From a virus, in the IMG/VR virus record IMGVR_UViG_3300017917_002782, positions 1-64,000 of that record: DNA of 64,000 bases. One strand, written 5' to 3'. Below, piece by piece: positions 32,533 to 40,865 of the stretch. Numbering within the stretch: position 1 is the stretch's first letter; every line of letters starts with the position of its first letter. The notes under the pieces are model-generated. The model had not been told where the DNA came from. It did not search any database and saw only the letters and a program-made list of their open reading frames with translations. The position numbers and the translations under genes were made by a program.

Positions 32533-34104
32533 ATGGCAAACATATCTTTTTATGGGTCACACAATTCGGCGGTTGTCGTTGAGAATGAAGGAAAAATAAT
32601 TTGTGTAATTGAAGTTGAGCGTTTTTTAAATGTTAAAAATGCTGGATATTCCCAATACCTTGTTTCAAAAACGAGACCATACTTGTTAAAAGAAATTATT
32701 AAGTGGATTGAGAAGGAGTATGGTATTAGTGAATATGACAACTGTTTTTATTTGAATACCGACACACACGAACATGATAGAAAGGTTTTTTACCACGAGT
32801 TGATTCCTGCAAAAAACTATATAAATTCCCTTCATCACCTATCACACGCAGCATGTGGATTTTATCAAACGAATTATAATGAGGCGTTAATCTTTTCTTT
32901 TGATGGCGGGGGTAATGATGGATTTTTTAACATTTATCATGCAATAGATAGAAAAACAATTACACAAATCGACAAATTAAAATACGATTTAGGTTTTCCT
33001 TACATGATATTCGGTGATTACTTATCTGACATAAAAAAAGAACCAGCATTAAATATTGGTAATTTAGTTTATTCAGGTAAAATAATGGGATTGTGTTCTT
33101 ACGGAAATTTAAGAGAAGAATGGTTAAATCCGATGAAAAAATTTTACTATTCAAAACCCGATGGATTGAATTATCATGAATTACTTAAAACATTAAGTGA
33201 AGAGATAGGAGTGACTTTTAATAGTGAAAGACTTACAAACGAAATTGCTTGGGATTTAGCCAAAACCTCTCAAATTGCGTTTGAAGAGGTTTTTTTAGAA
33301 TTGGTAAATCCATATTTAGAAAAAATTAAAGACATACCAGTCATTCTTGTTGGTGGATGTGCGTTGAATATTTTGTTAAACACAAGATTGAAACAGGAAT
33401 TGGGTCGAGAAATTTTTGTTCCACCAAATCCAAATGATTGTGGTATTGCTGCGGGGATGATGTTGAATTATTTAAAACCAGACCACGCTATTGATTTAAC
33501 ATACTCTGGATTACCAATTTTAGATAAGGATTTATTAATGTCTTATTGTGAAGAAGATTGGAAATCCGAACCATTAGATATTAATATACTTGTTAATGAT
33601 TTAATTAATGGTAAAATTATCGGTGTTGCTAGAGGGACATCAGAACATGGACCGAGGGCGTTAGGTAACAGAAGTATTATTTGTAATCCAACAAAACCAG
33701 ACATGAAAGATATTTTAAATGCAAAAGTTAAAAAAAGAGAGTGGTATAGACCTTTTGCCCCCGTGGTTAAGTTAGAAAACGTTTCAAAGTATTTTGAATT
33801 TGAGGGTGAAAGTAGATGGATGGGGTTTTGTCCAAAAGTAAGAGAGGAGTGGAGAGATAAACTAATCTCAATTACACATATTGATGGTACGGCGAGAGTT
33901 CAAACCGTTACGAAGGATCAAAACCCATTCTTATACGATTTGTTAACCGAATTTGAAAATAAAACAGGTGTGGGTGTTTTGTTAAACACATCATTCAATG
34001 TTGATGGTAAACCAATACTTTCAACCATCAAAGACGCCATGAATGTTTACAAAAACACACAAATGGATTGTTTATTAATTGAAGATTATTATTTTAAAAA
34101 ATGA
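32533..34104 (+). CDS. O-carbamoyltransferase of the NodU/TobZ family
   Basis: 523 aa, full length. N-terminal Kae1-like domain: SFYGSHNSAVVVENEGKIIC, LHHLSHAACGFYQTN (His ligands), ALIFSFDGGGNDGFF, ILVGGCALNILLNTRL, FVPPNPNDCGIAAGMML. C-terminal YrdC-like part: GVARGTSEHGPRALGNRSII, KKREWYRPFAPVV and LLNTSFNVDGKPI. Transfers a carbamoyl group from carbamoyl phosphate to a hydroxyl. Phage members have been linked to carbamoylated bases, others to sugars. Embedded between sugar transferases. Confidence 0.93.
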   Translation: MANISFYGSHNSAVVVENEGKIICVIEVERFLNVKNAGYSQYLVSKTRPYLLKEIIKWIEKEYGISEYDNCFYLNTDTHEHDRKVFYHELIPAKNYINSLHHLSHAACGFYQTNYNEALIFSFDGGGNDGFFNIYHAIDRKTITQIDKLKYDLGFPYMIFGDYLSDIKKEPALNIGNLVYSGKIMGLCSYGNLREEWLNPMKKFYYSKPDGLNYHELLKTLSEEIGVTFNSERLTNEIAWDLAKTSQIAFEEVFLELVNPYLEKIKDIPVILVGGCALNILLNTRLKQELGREIFVPPNPNDCGIAAGMMLNYLKPDHAIDLTYSGLPILDKDLLMSYCEEDWKSEPLDINILVNDLINGKIIGVARGTSEHGPRALGNRSIICNPTKPDMKDILNAKVKKREWYRPFAPVVKLENVSKYFEFEGESRWMGFCPKVREEWRDKLISITHIDGTARVQTVTKDQNPFLYDLLTEFENKTGVGVLLNTSFNVDGKPILSTIKDAMNVYKNTQMDCLLIEDYYFKK

Positions 34105-34988
34105 AAACAAAAATAGTTACCGCATTTTATACAGGTATATCTGATTACCCATATTATGGTCATAGTGGTGTGGCGAGACACGAAAGGTATTTACACTCAT
34201 TAAGAACATTGAATAATATGGATGTTGAAATAATTTGTTTTTGTAACGAAAACCAATATGAAATGTTAGTAAATTATTGTAACGATTTTAACTTAAAAAA
34301 TGTTGAAATAAAAATATCTAACTTATCGGACAATCCAGTTGCTCAAAAAATGATATCAATAAAAGAAAAAACAGAAGACTTTAAATTTTATCATGAAGTG
34401 GATTGGAACAAGATTTATTTACTTCAAAAAGAATATGATGAAAGTTATGATTATATATATTGGATTGATGTTGGTTTATCGCACAGGGGTTTGTTTTTAG
34501 AAAAATATAATCCATATGCCGAAAAGATAGATGGGTTATCTCGTACATACGAAAACTATTCATTTTTGGGGATATTCAATAGTTTATTTATTGAGAAAAT
34601 GAATAATTGGGTTGGTAATAGATTAATAAATCTTTCAAATAAACAATTATCACACAATATAAATTTTACAAATTCAGTAACCGAAACAAAAATTAATTAC
34701 GAAAACTTAAGTGTTGGCGGAATATTGGGTGGTAATATTAAAAACTTAAAGTGGTTCATTGATACATTTAACAATGAGGGTAATAAGATTTTAAACAAAA
34801 ACGTAATAATTAATCACGAAGCATTAATATCTTACATATTTGAACAAAATCAAGAAATGTTTAAAACGTTTATATTTGAAACTTGGTACCATGATGATTT
34901 TTGGAAGACAACACCAATATTTGACAACGAAACAATAAAAGGTAAAACACATTTTGTACATTTTTTTGAAAAAGAACTAGGAATTTAA
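34101..34988 (+). CDS. HtrL/YibB-like glycosyltransferase-fold protein, 295 aa
   Basis: MKTKIVTAFYTGISDYPYYG, RHERYLHSLRTLNNMDVEII CF at the N-terminus, later YDYIYWIDVGLSHRGLF (WxDxG motif, about 116-132), VGGILGGNIKNLKWFIDTFN and ENQEMFKTF. These resemble WlaTC/HtrL family glycosyltransferase-like proteins. Overlaps the CTase gene by 4 bases. The same fold recurs as the middle domain of the next gene. Confidence 0.72.
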   Translation: MKTKIVTAFYTGISDYPYYGHSGVARHERYLHSLRTLNNMDVEIICFCNENQYEMLVNYCNDFNLKNVEIKISNLSDNPVAQKMISIKEKTEDFKFYHEVDWNKIYLLQKEYDESYDYIYWIDVGLSHRGLFLEKYNPYAEKIDGLSRTYENYSFLGIFNSLFIEKMNNWVGNRLINLSNKQLSHNINFTNSVTETKINYENLSVGGILGGNIKNLKWFIDTFNNEGNKILNKNVIINHEALISYIFEQNQEMFKTFIFETWYHDDFWKTTPIFDNETIKGKTHFVHFFEKELGI

Positions 34989-35043
34989 CTACCAGTCAAT
35001 CTTTTTTATGATGACAAATTAATTTATAAATTAATAGAATAAT

Positions 35044-37398
35044 ATGAGTAATTTTTTTGATAGGGGCTTACACCATTTAGGTAAGACCGGACAACAAATT
35101 TTTGTAATGAACATCGGAGCAATGGATGGTGTGTTATTTGATGAAATGATAGGTTATACTAATATGTATAATTTTAAAGGATTATATGTTGAACCAATTC
35201 CATATCTTTTTGATAAACTGAAAAACAACATAGGTGACAAGGGTATTTTTGAAAACAGTGCAATATCTGATTACAACGGTGAAATAGAAATGTTAACTAT
35301 TGACAAAGATGTTATTGATAGTGGTGCGGTTCACAATTGTTTTTATGGCATGAGTGCTGTTTACCCACCAAGAAATGGGTTGGGTAGTGAGTTTGATAGA
35401 CCAACAGTTGAGAAGTATGGTAAATTGGTAAAAGTGTCTTGTATAACGTTTGAAACACTTTTAGAAAAACACAATATCACAAATTTTGATGTTGTTAAGA
35501 TAGATGCTGAGGGTCATGATTATCAAATTTTCAAACAAATAGATTTGGGTAAATATAGACCCAAAATAGTTAGAATTGAATGGGTAAATCTTAGTGATGA
35601 AGAAAAAAATGAAATAAAAAATATCTTTAACAAACACAACTACCAAATTGAGTTGGATGGTCAAGATATTATTGGATTACCAAGTGAGTTTCATGATGAA
35701 CTTTTCAAACCTAAAGAAAACACACAAACAAAAACAACTTTAGTAACAGGTCTTTGGGATATTGGTAGAAATGAATTATCAAGTGGTTGGTCAAGAACAT
35801 TTGATCATTATTTGGAGAAGTTTGAACAACTTCTAAGAGTTGAAAACAACATGATAATTTTTGGTGACAAGGAGCTTGAAAGTTTTGTTTTCAAATACAG
35901 AAATCATGATAACACACAATTTATTTTGAGAGATTTGTCTTGGTTTAAACAAAATGAATTTTTCAATCTAATACAAGAAATAAGAAACAAACCAGAGTGG
36001 TACAACTCTGCTGGTTGGTTAAAAGAATCTACCCAAGCAAGACTAGAATGGTATAACCCATTGGTTATGTCTAAAATGTTTTTATTACATGATGCAAAAA
36101 TATTTGATAAGTTTGATTCAAAATACATGTTTTGGATTGATGCTGGTTTAACAAACACAGTACATTCCGGATACTTTACTCACGACAAGGTATTAAATAA
36201 CCTACCAAAGTACATAAATAAATTTTCTTTTATTTGTTTTCCATATCAGGCAAGTAATGAAATACATGGATTTGATTTTAACTCAATTAACAGGATAACG
36301 GGTAATAAAGTGGAAATGGTTGCCAGAGGTGGTTTTTTTGGTGGACCTAAAGATTCTATAACAGATGTTAATAACATATATTATTCTTTAATGTCATCCA
36401 CACTCAAATCTGGTTACATGGGTACTGAAGAATCTTTATTCTCAATCATGTGTTATAAACATAGTGATTTGATAAATTATTTTGAAATAAATGAAAATGG
36501 TTTATTGGGTACTTTTTTTGAAAATTTAAAAAACAATCAGTTAGTTGTTAAAACAAAAAACCCAAACGGTAATGTTGTTTTAAAAAATAAAAACAACACT
36601 GCACTTTATATCATTACATTTAATAGTCCAAAACAAGTACAAACATTGATTGACTCAATGCTAACTTATGACGAGAATTTCATACATAAACCTGAATTAA
36701 TATTGTTAAATAACTCAACTGACGAATCAACAACCGAAGGTTATAATCAGATATGTGAAAAATACAATATTGAACATATAAAGAAGGACAATTTAGGTAT
36801 TTGTGGTGGTAGACAATTTATTGCGGAACATGCGGAAGAAGGGGGTTATGATTTCTATTTCTTTTTTGAGGATGATATGTTCTTCTATTGTAAGGAGGGT
36901 GAAGTTTGTAGAAATGGTTTTAACCGAGTGGTAAAAAATTTATATGATAAGTCATTAGATATTATCAATAAAAACGGGTACGATTTTTTGAAATTATCGT
37001 TTAGTGAGTTTTATGGTGATAATAGAGTTCAATGGGCGTGGTATAATGTACCACAAAGTTTTAGAGAACAGCATTGGCCAGATAAGAGGACACTACCAGT
37101 TCAAGGATTAGATCCAAATGCACCGAGAACCAATTTTACTAAAATAGAAAGTTATCAAGGGGTTCCGTACGCTGAAGGTGAGGTTTATTATTGTAACTGG
37201 CCACAAATAGTTTCAAGAGAAGGTAATAGAAAAATGTTTTTAACCGAAAAATGGGCAAGACCATACGAACAAACATGGATGTCATATATTTTCCAAGAAA
37301 CAATAAAAGGTAATATAAATCCATCATTATTACTTTTAACACCAACAGAACACAATCGTTTTGAACACTATGATGGAAAATTGAGAAAAGAATCTTAA
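35044..37398 (+). CDS. Three-domain protein: FkbM methyltransferase, HtrL-like domain, GT-A domain
   Basis: 784 aa. Residues about 15-205: FVMNIGAMDGVLFDEMIGYT, LYVEPIPYLFDKLKNNIG, FDVVKIDAEGHDYQIFK, an FkbM SAM methyltransferase. About 230-510: TTLVTGLWDIGRNEL, YMFWIDAGLTNTVHSGYFTH, GGFFGGPKDSI, an HtrL-like domain. About 545-784: ALYIITFNSPKQVQTLIDSM, GICGGRQFIAEHAEEGGYDF, YFFFEDDMFF (DxD variant), a GT-A glycosyltransferase. A fused glycan-assembly enzyme; linked to the preceding CTase/GT genes. Confidence 0.83.
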   Translation: MSNFFDRGLHHLGKTGQQIFVMNIGAMDGVLFDEMIGYTNMYNFKGLYVEPIPYLFDKLKNNIGDKGIFENSAISDYNGEIEMLTIDKDVIDSGAVHNCFYGMSAVYPPRNGLGSEFDRPTVEKYGKLVKVSCITFETLLEKHNITNFDVVKIDAEGHDYQIFKQIDLGKYRPKIVRIEWVNLSDEEKNEIKNIFNKHNYQIELDGQDIIGLPSEFHDELFKPKENTQTKTTLVTGLWDIGRNELSSGWSRTFDHYLEKFEQLLRVENNMIIFGDKELESFVFKYRNHDNTQFILRDLSWFKQNEFFNLIQEIRNKPEWYNSAGWLKESTQARLEWYNPLVMSKMFLLHDAKIFDKFDSKYMFWIDAGLTNTVHSGYFTHDKVLNNLPKYINKFSFICFPYQASNEIHGFDFNSINRITGNKVEMVARGGFFGGPKDSITDVNNIYYSLMSSTLKSGYMGTEESLFSIMCYKHSDLINYFEINENGLLGTFFENLKNNQLVVKTKNPNGNVVLKNKNNTALYIITFNSPKQVQTLIDSMLTYDENFIHKPELILLNNSTDESTTEGYNQICEKYNIEHIKKDNLGICGGRQFIAEHAEEGGYDFYFFFEDDMFFYCKEGEVCRNGFNRVVKNLYDKSLDIINKNGYDFLKLSFSEFYGDNRVQWAWYNVPQSFREQHWPDKRTLPVQGLDPNAPRTNFTKIESYQGVPYAEGEVYYCNWPQIVSREGNRKMFLTEKWARPYEQTWMSYIFQETIKGNINPSLLLLTPTEHNRFEHYDGKLRKES

Positions 37399-37476
37399 GA
37401 CATATTTATATTTAGGATTAGTTATTAAACTAATAGATACCATAACACACTTAATATTATTCCATGGACCCCGATA

Positions 37477-37704
37477 GTGAGACAAAGATTAAAAACCAAG
37501 GAAACTCGTTTAGTTTTATTCAGAGATACCTCGCTTATGTTGGCGATGTTCTTTCTCCCCTTTGGTTACGACGCATTATTCAAGTTAATGATGGAAGTAA
37601 CTGGTTCATATTGGGGAGCCGATATCGTTTTTTATTCAATTTCAGGTTGTTTTTGGTTGTGTTATATATACTTATCGAAATTAACAAATAAAAAAACCCG
37701 GTAG
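37477..37704 (+). CDS. Small membrane protein, 75 aa (GTG start)
   Basis: Starts at GTG (no ATG in this frame): VRQRLKTKETRLVLFRDTSL with positive N-terminus, then two hydrophobic segments (residues about 17-38 and 46-66). The overlapping frame from the ATG at 37464 is less hydrophobic; I prefer this one for its membrane topology. Motif ATATTTATATTT at 37403. Ends in TAG, next to a terminator. Function unknown. Confidence 0.5.
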   Translation: MRQRLKTKETRLVLFRDTSLMLAMFFLPFGYDALFKLMMEVTGSYWGADIVFYSISGCFWLCYIYLSKLTNKKTR

Positions 37705-37730
37705 TTATTTACCAGGTTTCTTCTGTTCAG
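37687..37730. terminator. Bidirectional terminator
   Basis: AAAAAAACCCGGTAGTTATT then TACCAGGTTTCTT; stem ACCCGGTA/TACCAGGT. Overlaps both gene ends. Confidence 0.72.
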
Positions 37731-37851
37731 TTTTTGGTTTCTGTAAACCTTTTTTGTCTTCTTCCTTTTTAAGATAATGTTCTTTAGTTGCTGTTTTGTG
37801 TTTCTCAAGGATTTTTTTTCTTTCCTCTTCACTCATTTCTAATATTCCCAT
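37705..37851 (-). CDS. Highly charged small protein, 48 aa
   Basis: MGILEMSEEERKKILEKHKT then a Lys/Glu-rich helix ending KPKTEQKKPGK. Typical of small disordered phage proteins. ATG-to-stop frame conserved down to the terminator. Function unknown. Confidence 0.55.
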   Translation of the reverse strand: MGILEMSEEERKKILEKHKTATKEHYLKKEEDKKGLQKPKTEQKKPGK

Positions 37852-37874
37852 AATTCGATTCTTTTATGTTAAGT

Positions 37875-38228
37875 TTATTGAATTTTATTGTTAAAGTAAA
37901 TGGTTGAATTATTTTCTATTTTCTTTTCTAATAATTTAAAACATTCATTGAACCCATCTATTTCAATCAGTTCTCTTGTTGATTTGAATTCTCCACAAGA
38001 TAAAAACACATTACCACCAACAATTGTGATAGTATATAACCAACTATCGTTAGTAAACCTCTCTACATTCAATAAAATACCTTGCGTTTCAAAAAAACGA
38101 TATAGACTCTTTAACTCGTAATATTTTAAAATTGAAATGCATGGAACCCCTATATTTGGAAACATAACATTGACAAACACATTTAGTGCGTTTGGGTATC
38201 TTATCTTTATGTTATTCCAATCTATCAT
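37875..38228 (-). CDS. Hypothetical protein, 117 aa
   Basis: MIDWNNIKIRYPNALNVFVN; alternating helix and strand (WLYTITIVGGNVFLSCGEFK), possibly a small alpha/beta domain. Divergent from 38284. Family not recognised. Confidence 0.62.
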   Translation of the reverse strand: MIDWNNIKIRYPNALNVFVNVMFPNIGVPCISILKYYELKSLYRFFETQGILLNVERFTNDSWLYTITIVGGNVFLSCGEFKSTRELIEIDGFNECFKLLEKKIENNSTIYFNNKIQ

Positions 38229-38283
38229 ACCAGTAATTATGTTATATATTCAAATAATTGTATATATTGAAATATTTATTAGT

Positions 38284-38652
38284 ATGGATTTTTTAGAAGA
38301 CAATAAAAAAGAAAAATTAACTGAATTTGTGAGATTTGTTAAAGATGAACTTGGTTTAAAAAAATGCCCAAGTATAGTTTTGCAAAATGGTAAAGGAAAA
38401 TTAAAAACCACTGCCAATTATGATTATAACAAAGAAAACAAAGTAATAAGGGTTAATTGTAAAAATAGGGCTTTGGTTGATGTGATGAGAAGTATTGCAC
38501 ACGAAATGGTCCACCACAAACAATATGAGGATGGTAGGTTAATGGTTAAACCACCAGATATTGGTGGTGAAATTGAAGATGAGGCAAACGCAAAGGCTGG
38601 ACAATACATCAAAATGTTTGCAAGAAAAACCCCTTCAATTTACGAAGAATAG
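38284..38652 (+). CDS. SprT-like / HExxH zinc metallopeptidase, 122 aa
   Basis: Start at MDFLEDNKKEKLTEFVRFVK directly after GAAATATTTATTAGT; the longer frame covers this motif. RSIAHEMVHHKQYEDGRLMV (HEMVH, residues about 78-82) and GGEIEDEANAKAGQYIKMF (Glu-rich third ligand) make a compact metallopeptidase, like those found in many large phages. N-terminal ELGLKKCPSIVLQNGKGK resembles the SprT/IrrE-like strand. No leader. Confidence 0.78.
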   Translation: MDFLEDNKKEKLTEFVRFVKDELGLKKCPSIVLQNGKGKLKTTANYDYNKENKVIRVNCKNRALVDVMRSIAHEMVHHKQYEDGRLMVKPPDIGGEIEDEANAKAGQYIKMFARKTPSIYEE

Positions 38653-39243
38653 TTACCTCATAAAAGTCAATATAATTTTGACTGTAACCGCCTTATCCCT
38701 TGATCCGTTTGAATAATAAAGGTCAGTTACAATTTCAGGACTTATTAGTTTCAATTTATTTGGTGGAGCAACACCCCGGTTGTTAGTTTCAAAACTATAA
38801 TCAGTTTTTAATCCAATGGTCTGATCTAAAACCGACATTCTAGTGTATTCCGTATACAAATAGTTAGGATATGATACCCAAAATGGTTCGTGTGATGGTG
38901 TGGTACCACCAGAACCATTAACCCATTCACAATACAAATGGTAACCATCAAATTCCCACTGAGTTTTGTTTTTAATAAACCTTCTTGAAATACTGGTTTG
39001 TTTATAGTTCTGAGACATTAAAACACCACCACTAACGAAGGTTTGGTTATTAAACGAATTTATACATATTGTATCATTTTTAATAATTTCAACAGGACTT
39101 GCCGAACTTATAACAATAATATCATAATCAACAAAAGTCCACTTACCTCCACCCATAAATAAAACGGGTTCGCTTGGTTGTTCATATTTTTCACAACCAA
39201 CCAATGTTGTCACAAGTAATAGTATTAAAATTATTTTTTTCAT
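38653..39243 (-). CDS. Lipoprotein, 196 aa
   Basis: MKKIILILLLVTTLVGCEKY: signal peptide with lipobox LVGC, Cys at residue 17, Glu at +2. Then a beta-rich extracytoplasmic domain (WTFVDYDIIVISSASPVEII, NNRGVAPPNKLKLISPEI). Possible outer-membrane-surface or superinfection-exclusion protein, or an o-spanin-type lipoprotein. Family not recognised. Confidence 0.72.
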   Translation of the reverse strand: MKKIILILLLVTTLVGCEKYEQPSEPVLFMGGGKWTFVDYDIIVISSASPVEIIKNDTICINSFNNQTFVSGGVLMSQNYKQTSISRRFIKNKTQWEFDGYHLYCEWVNGSGGTTPSHEPFWVSYPNYLYTEYTRMSVLDQTIGLKTDYSFETNNRGVAPPNKLKLISPEIVTDLYYSNGSRDKAVTVKIILTFMR

Positions 39244-39314
39244 GATATTGAAATTTGATGCTAAATTATGTGGTTTTATTATAATACCAAAATTAATTTT
39301 ATATATTTTTATGG

Positions 39315-39323
39315 ATATTTATA
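39315..39323 (+). promoter_or_regulatory. Late-type motif ATATTTATA
   Basis: GGATATTTATAGTAAAAT precedes the ATG at 39331; a second copy at about 39604 precedes 39618. Confidence 0.6.
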
Positions 39324-39330
39324 GTAAAAT

Positions 39331-39594
39331 ATGAAAATCATAATCTCCGAGAAACAACACGAACTAATTTTAGGGCACCTAAAAAAAACACAAGATGTTG
39401 GTGAACAAGTGGATACTGCTGCTGCTCAACCAAGTACAGGTACTGGTAGTTCTGGTAGTAAAGAGGGTTATCCTGAAGTTGGGAAATGGGAAACTGGTGT
39501 GACGAGGGGTCCTGCCAATCAAGTTGGGGTAACTAAGTGGTCGGACATTGTTGGTTCAAAACTGACAAGAGGTAAAGCTAATCAGTTAAAATAA
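39331..39594 (+). CDS. Late protein with ISEKQHELI leader, 87 aa
   Basis: MKIIISEKQHELILGHLKKT; leader followed by a Gly/Ser/Thr-rich low-complexity body (AAQPSTGTGSSGSKEG) with GKWETGVTRGPANQVGVTKW. No domain recognised. First of three adjacent leader-bearing genes (39331, 39618, 40866). Confidence 0.68.
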   Translation: MKIIISEKQHELILGHLKKTQDVGEQVDTAAAQPSTGTGSSGSKEGYPEVGKWETGVTRGPANQVGVTKWSDIVGSKLTRGKANQLK

Positions 39595-39617
39595 GAAAAC
39601 CCTAATATTTATATAGT

Positions 39618-40862
39618 ATGTATAAAAACGGAAAACTTTTAATAACAGAATCAGATAGAAATAGAATCATGGGTCTATATGATAGGCCTGTTTTATCTGA
39701 ATCTATTGTTATATCTGATTGGTTATCACCAGATGAAAAATATTGTATTTTTCTTGATGAGTTATATGATATTGAAAAGAAAGAAAAACTAGGTAATGTT
39801 TGGGAAAATTTTGAACATTTCAAATTCTTTTTGAAACATTCATTTGAAGTGGCACAAAATGTACCACAGGAGATAAAAGAGTCAGTATTAACATCATTAA
39901 ATTCTTTTGTAATAACCGAATCAAATCAAAACATGGTTGGATTAAAACCATACTTTAAAGATTATTTAATCAATGAAGGATTAGGTGATTGGATTTCAGG
40001 TGCGGGAGAATGGTTAAAGGATACCGCAAAATCTACAGCACAAGGTGTTGGAGATTTTTTAACAAAATCATATGAAGGTGCATCAAAAATTATTAGTGGT
40101 ATTAGTAAGGGTGAATGGTCTGAAGTTCTTAACTTACTAAAGAAAGGTTCATTATGGGTTGCGAGAAAAATTAGACAAGCATTATATAGTCCTGTTGGAT
40201 TAATCCTTGATGCGATTTTAGTTGCAACTGGTATCGGTAAAGCGGGCCCATTTATTTTATGGGGTATTGTTGTAGCATTAGATATATATGAACTAACAAC
40301 CAATAACTACGAAAACCAAGATGAAAGTTTTTTAACAAGACTATTTTTTACTGGTGTTGATATTATTGGTATGGTTACCGCAGGAGTGGCAGCAAAATCT
40401 GCAAGGGGATTGTTAGGGGGTATTTTTAAGAAATTTGGAACAACAACCGAAGGTTTAACTAAAGCGGCAAAATCAAATCCCGCTTTTAGGGGTACTTTGG
40501 AAAAGATGTTAACATCGGCACAGGGTGCATCAGGGGTAATGGGTAAAGTAAGTTCATTCTTATCTAAAAAATCACCCATGTTATTTAAATTTGTCTCATC
40601 AATTATTAGTGGGTTAACAAAATTTGTAAAAAAAATAATTCAAACTATAACTAAAATATTAGGAATACCAGGAAAAGCAATTGAGAAAACTTTAGGTGGT
40701 GGTAAACTGGGTAAAGGAACTAAAGCGGGTGTTGAAACCGGAGCAATTGTTGGTGGTTTGGGCACACGAGAAAAAGTAAAAAATATTGAAGGTCAAAATC
40801 AATTATATGACGCACTAAAAAATTCGGAAGTAGTTCCTGAATACGATATAAACCAAATATAA
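39618..40862 (+). CDS. Late membrane-active protein with leader, 414 aa
   Basis: Leader MYKNGKLLITESDRNRIMGL then YDRP. Residues about 115-330 alternate amphipathic and hydrophobic helices (GLGDWISGAGEWLKDTAKST, SPVGLILDAILVATGIGKAG, PFILWGIVVALDIYEL, FFTGVDIIGMVTAGVAAKS), several long enough to span a membrane. Gly-rich helices near the end. Suggests a pore or channel-forming ejected virion protein. Family not recognised. Motif AATATTTATATAGT upstream. Confidence 0.7.
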   Translation: MYKNGKLLITESDRNRIMGLYDRPVLSESIVISDWLSPDEKYCIFLDELYDIEKKEKLGNVWENFEHFKFFLKHSFEVAQNVPQEIKESVLTSLNSFVITESNQNMVGLKPYFKDYLINEGLGDWISGAGEWLKDTAKSTAQGVGDFLTKSYEGASKIISGISKGEWSEVLNLLKKGSLWVARKIRQALYSPVGLILDAILVATGIGKAGPFILWGIVVALDIYELTTNNYENQDESFLTRLFFTGVDIIGMVTAGVAAKSARGLLGGIFKKFGTTTEGLTKAAKSNPAFRGTLEKMLTSAQGASGVMGKVSSFLSKKSPMLFKFVSSIISGLTKFVKKIIQTITKILGIPGKAIEKTLGGGKLGKGTKAGVETGAIVGGLGTREKVKNIEGQNQLYDALKNSEVVPEYDINQI

Positions 40863-40865
40863 AAT

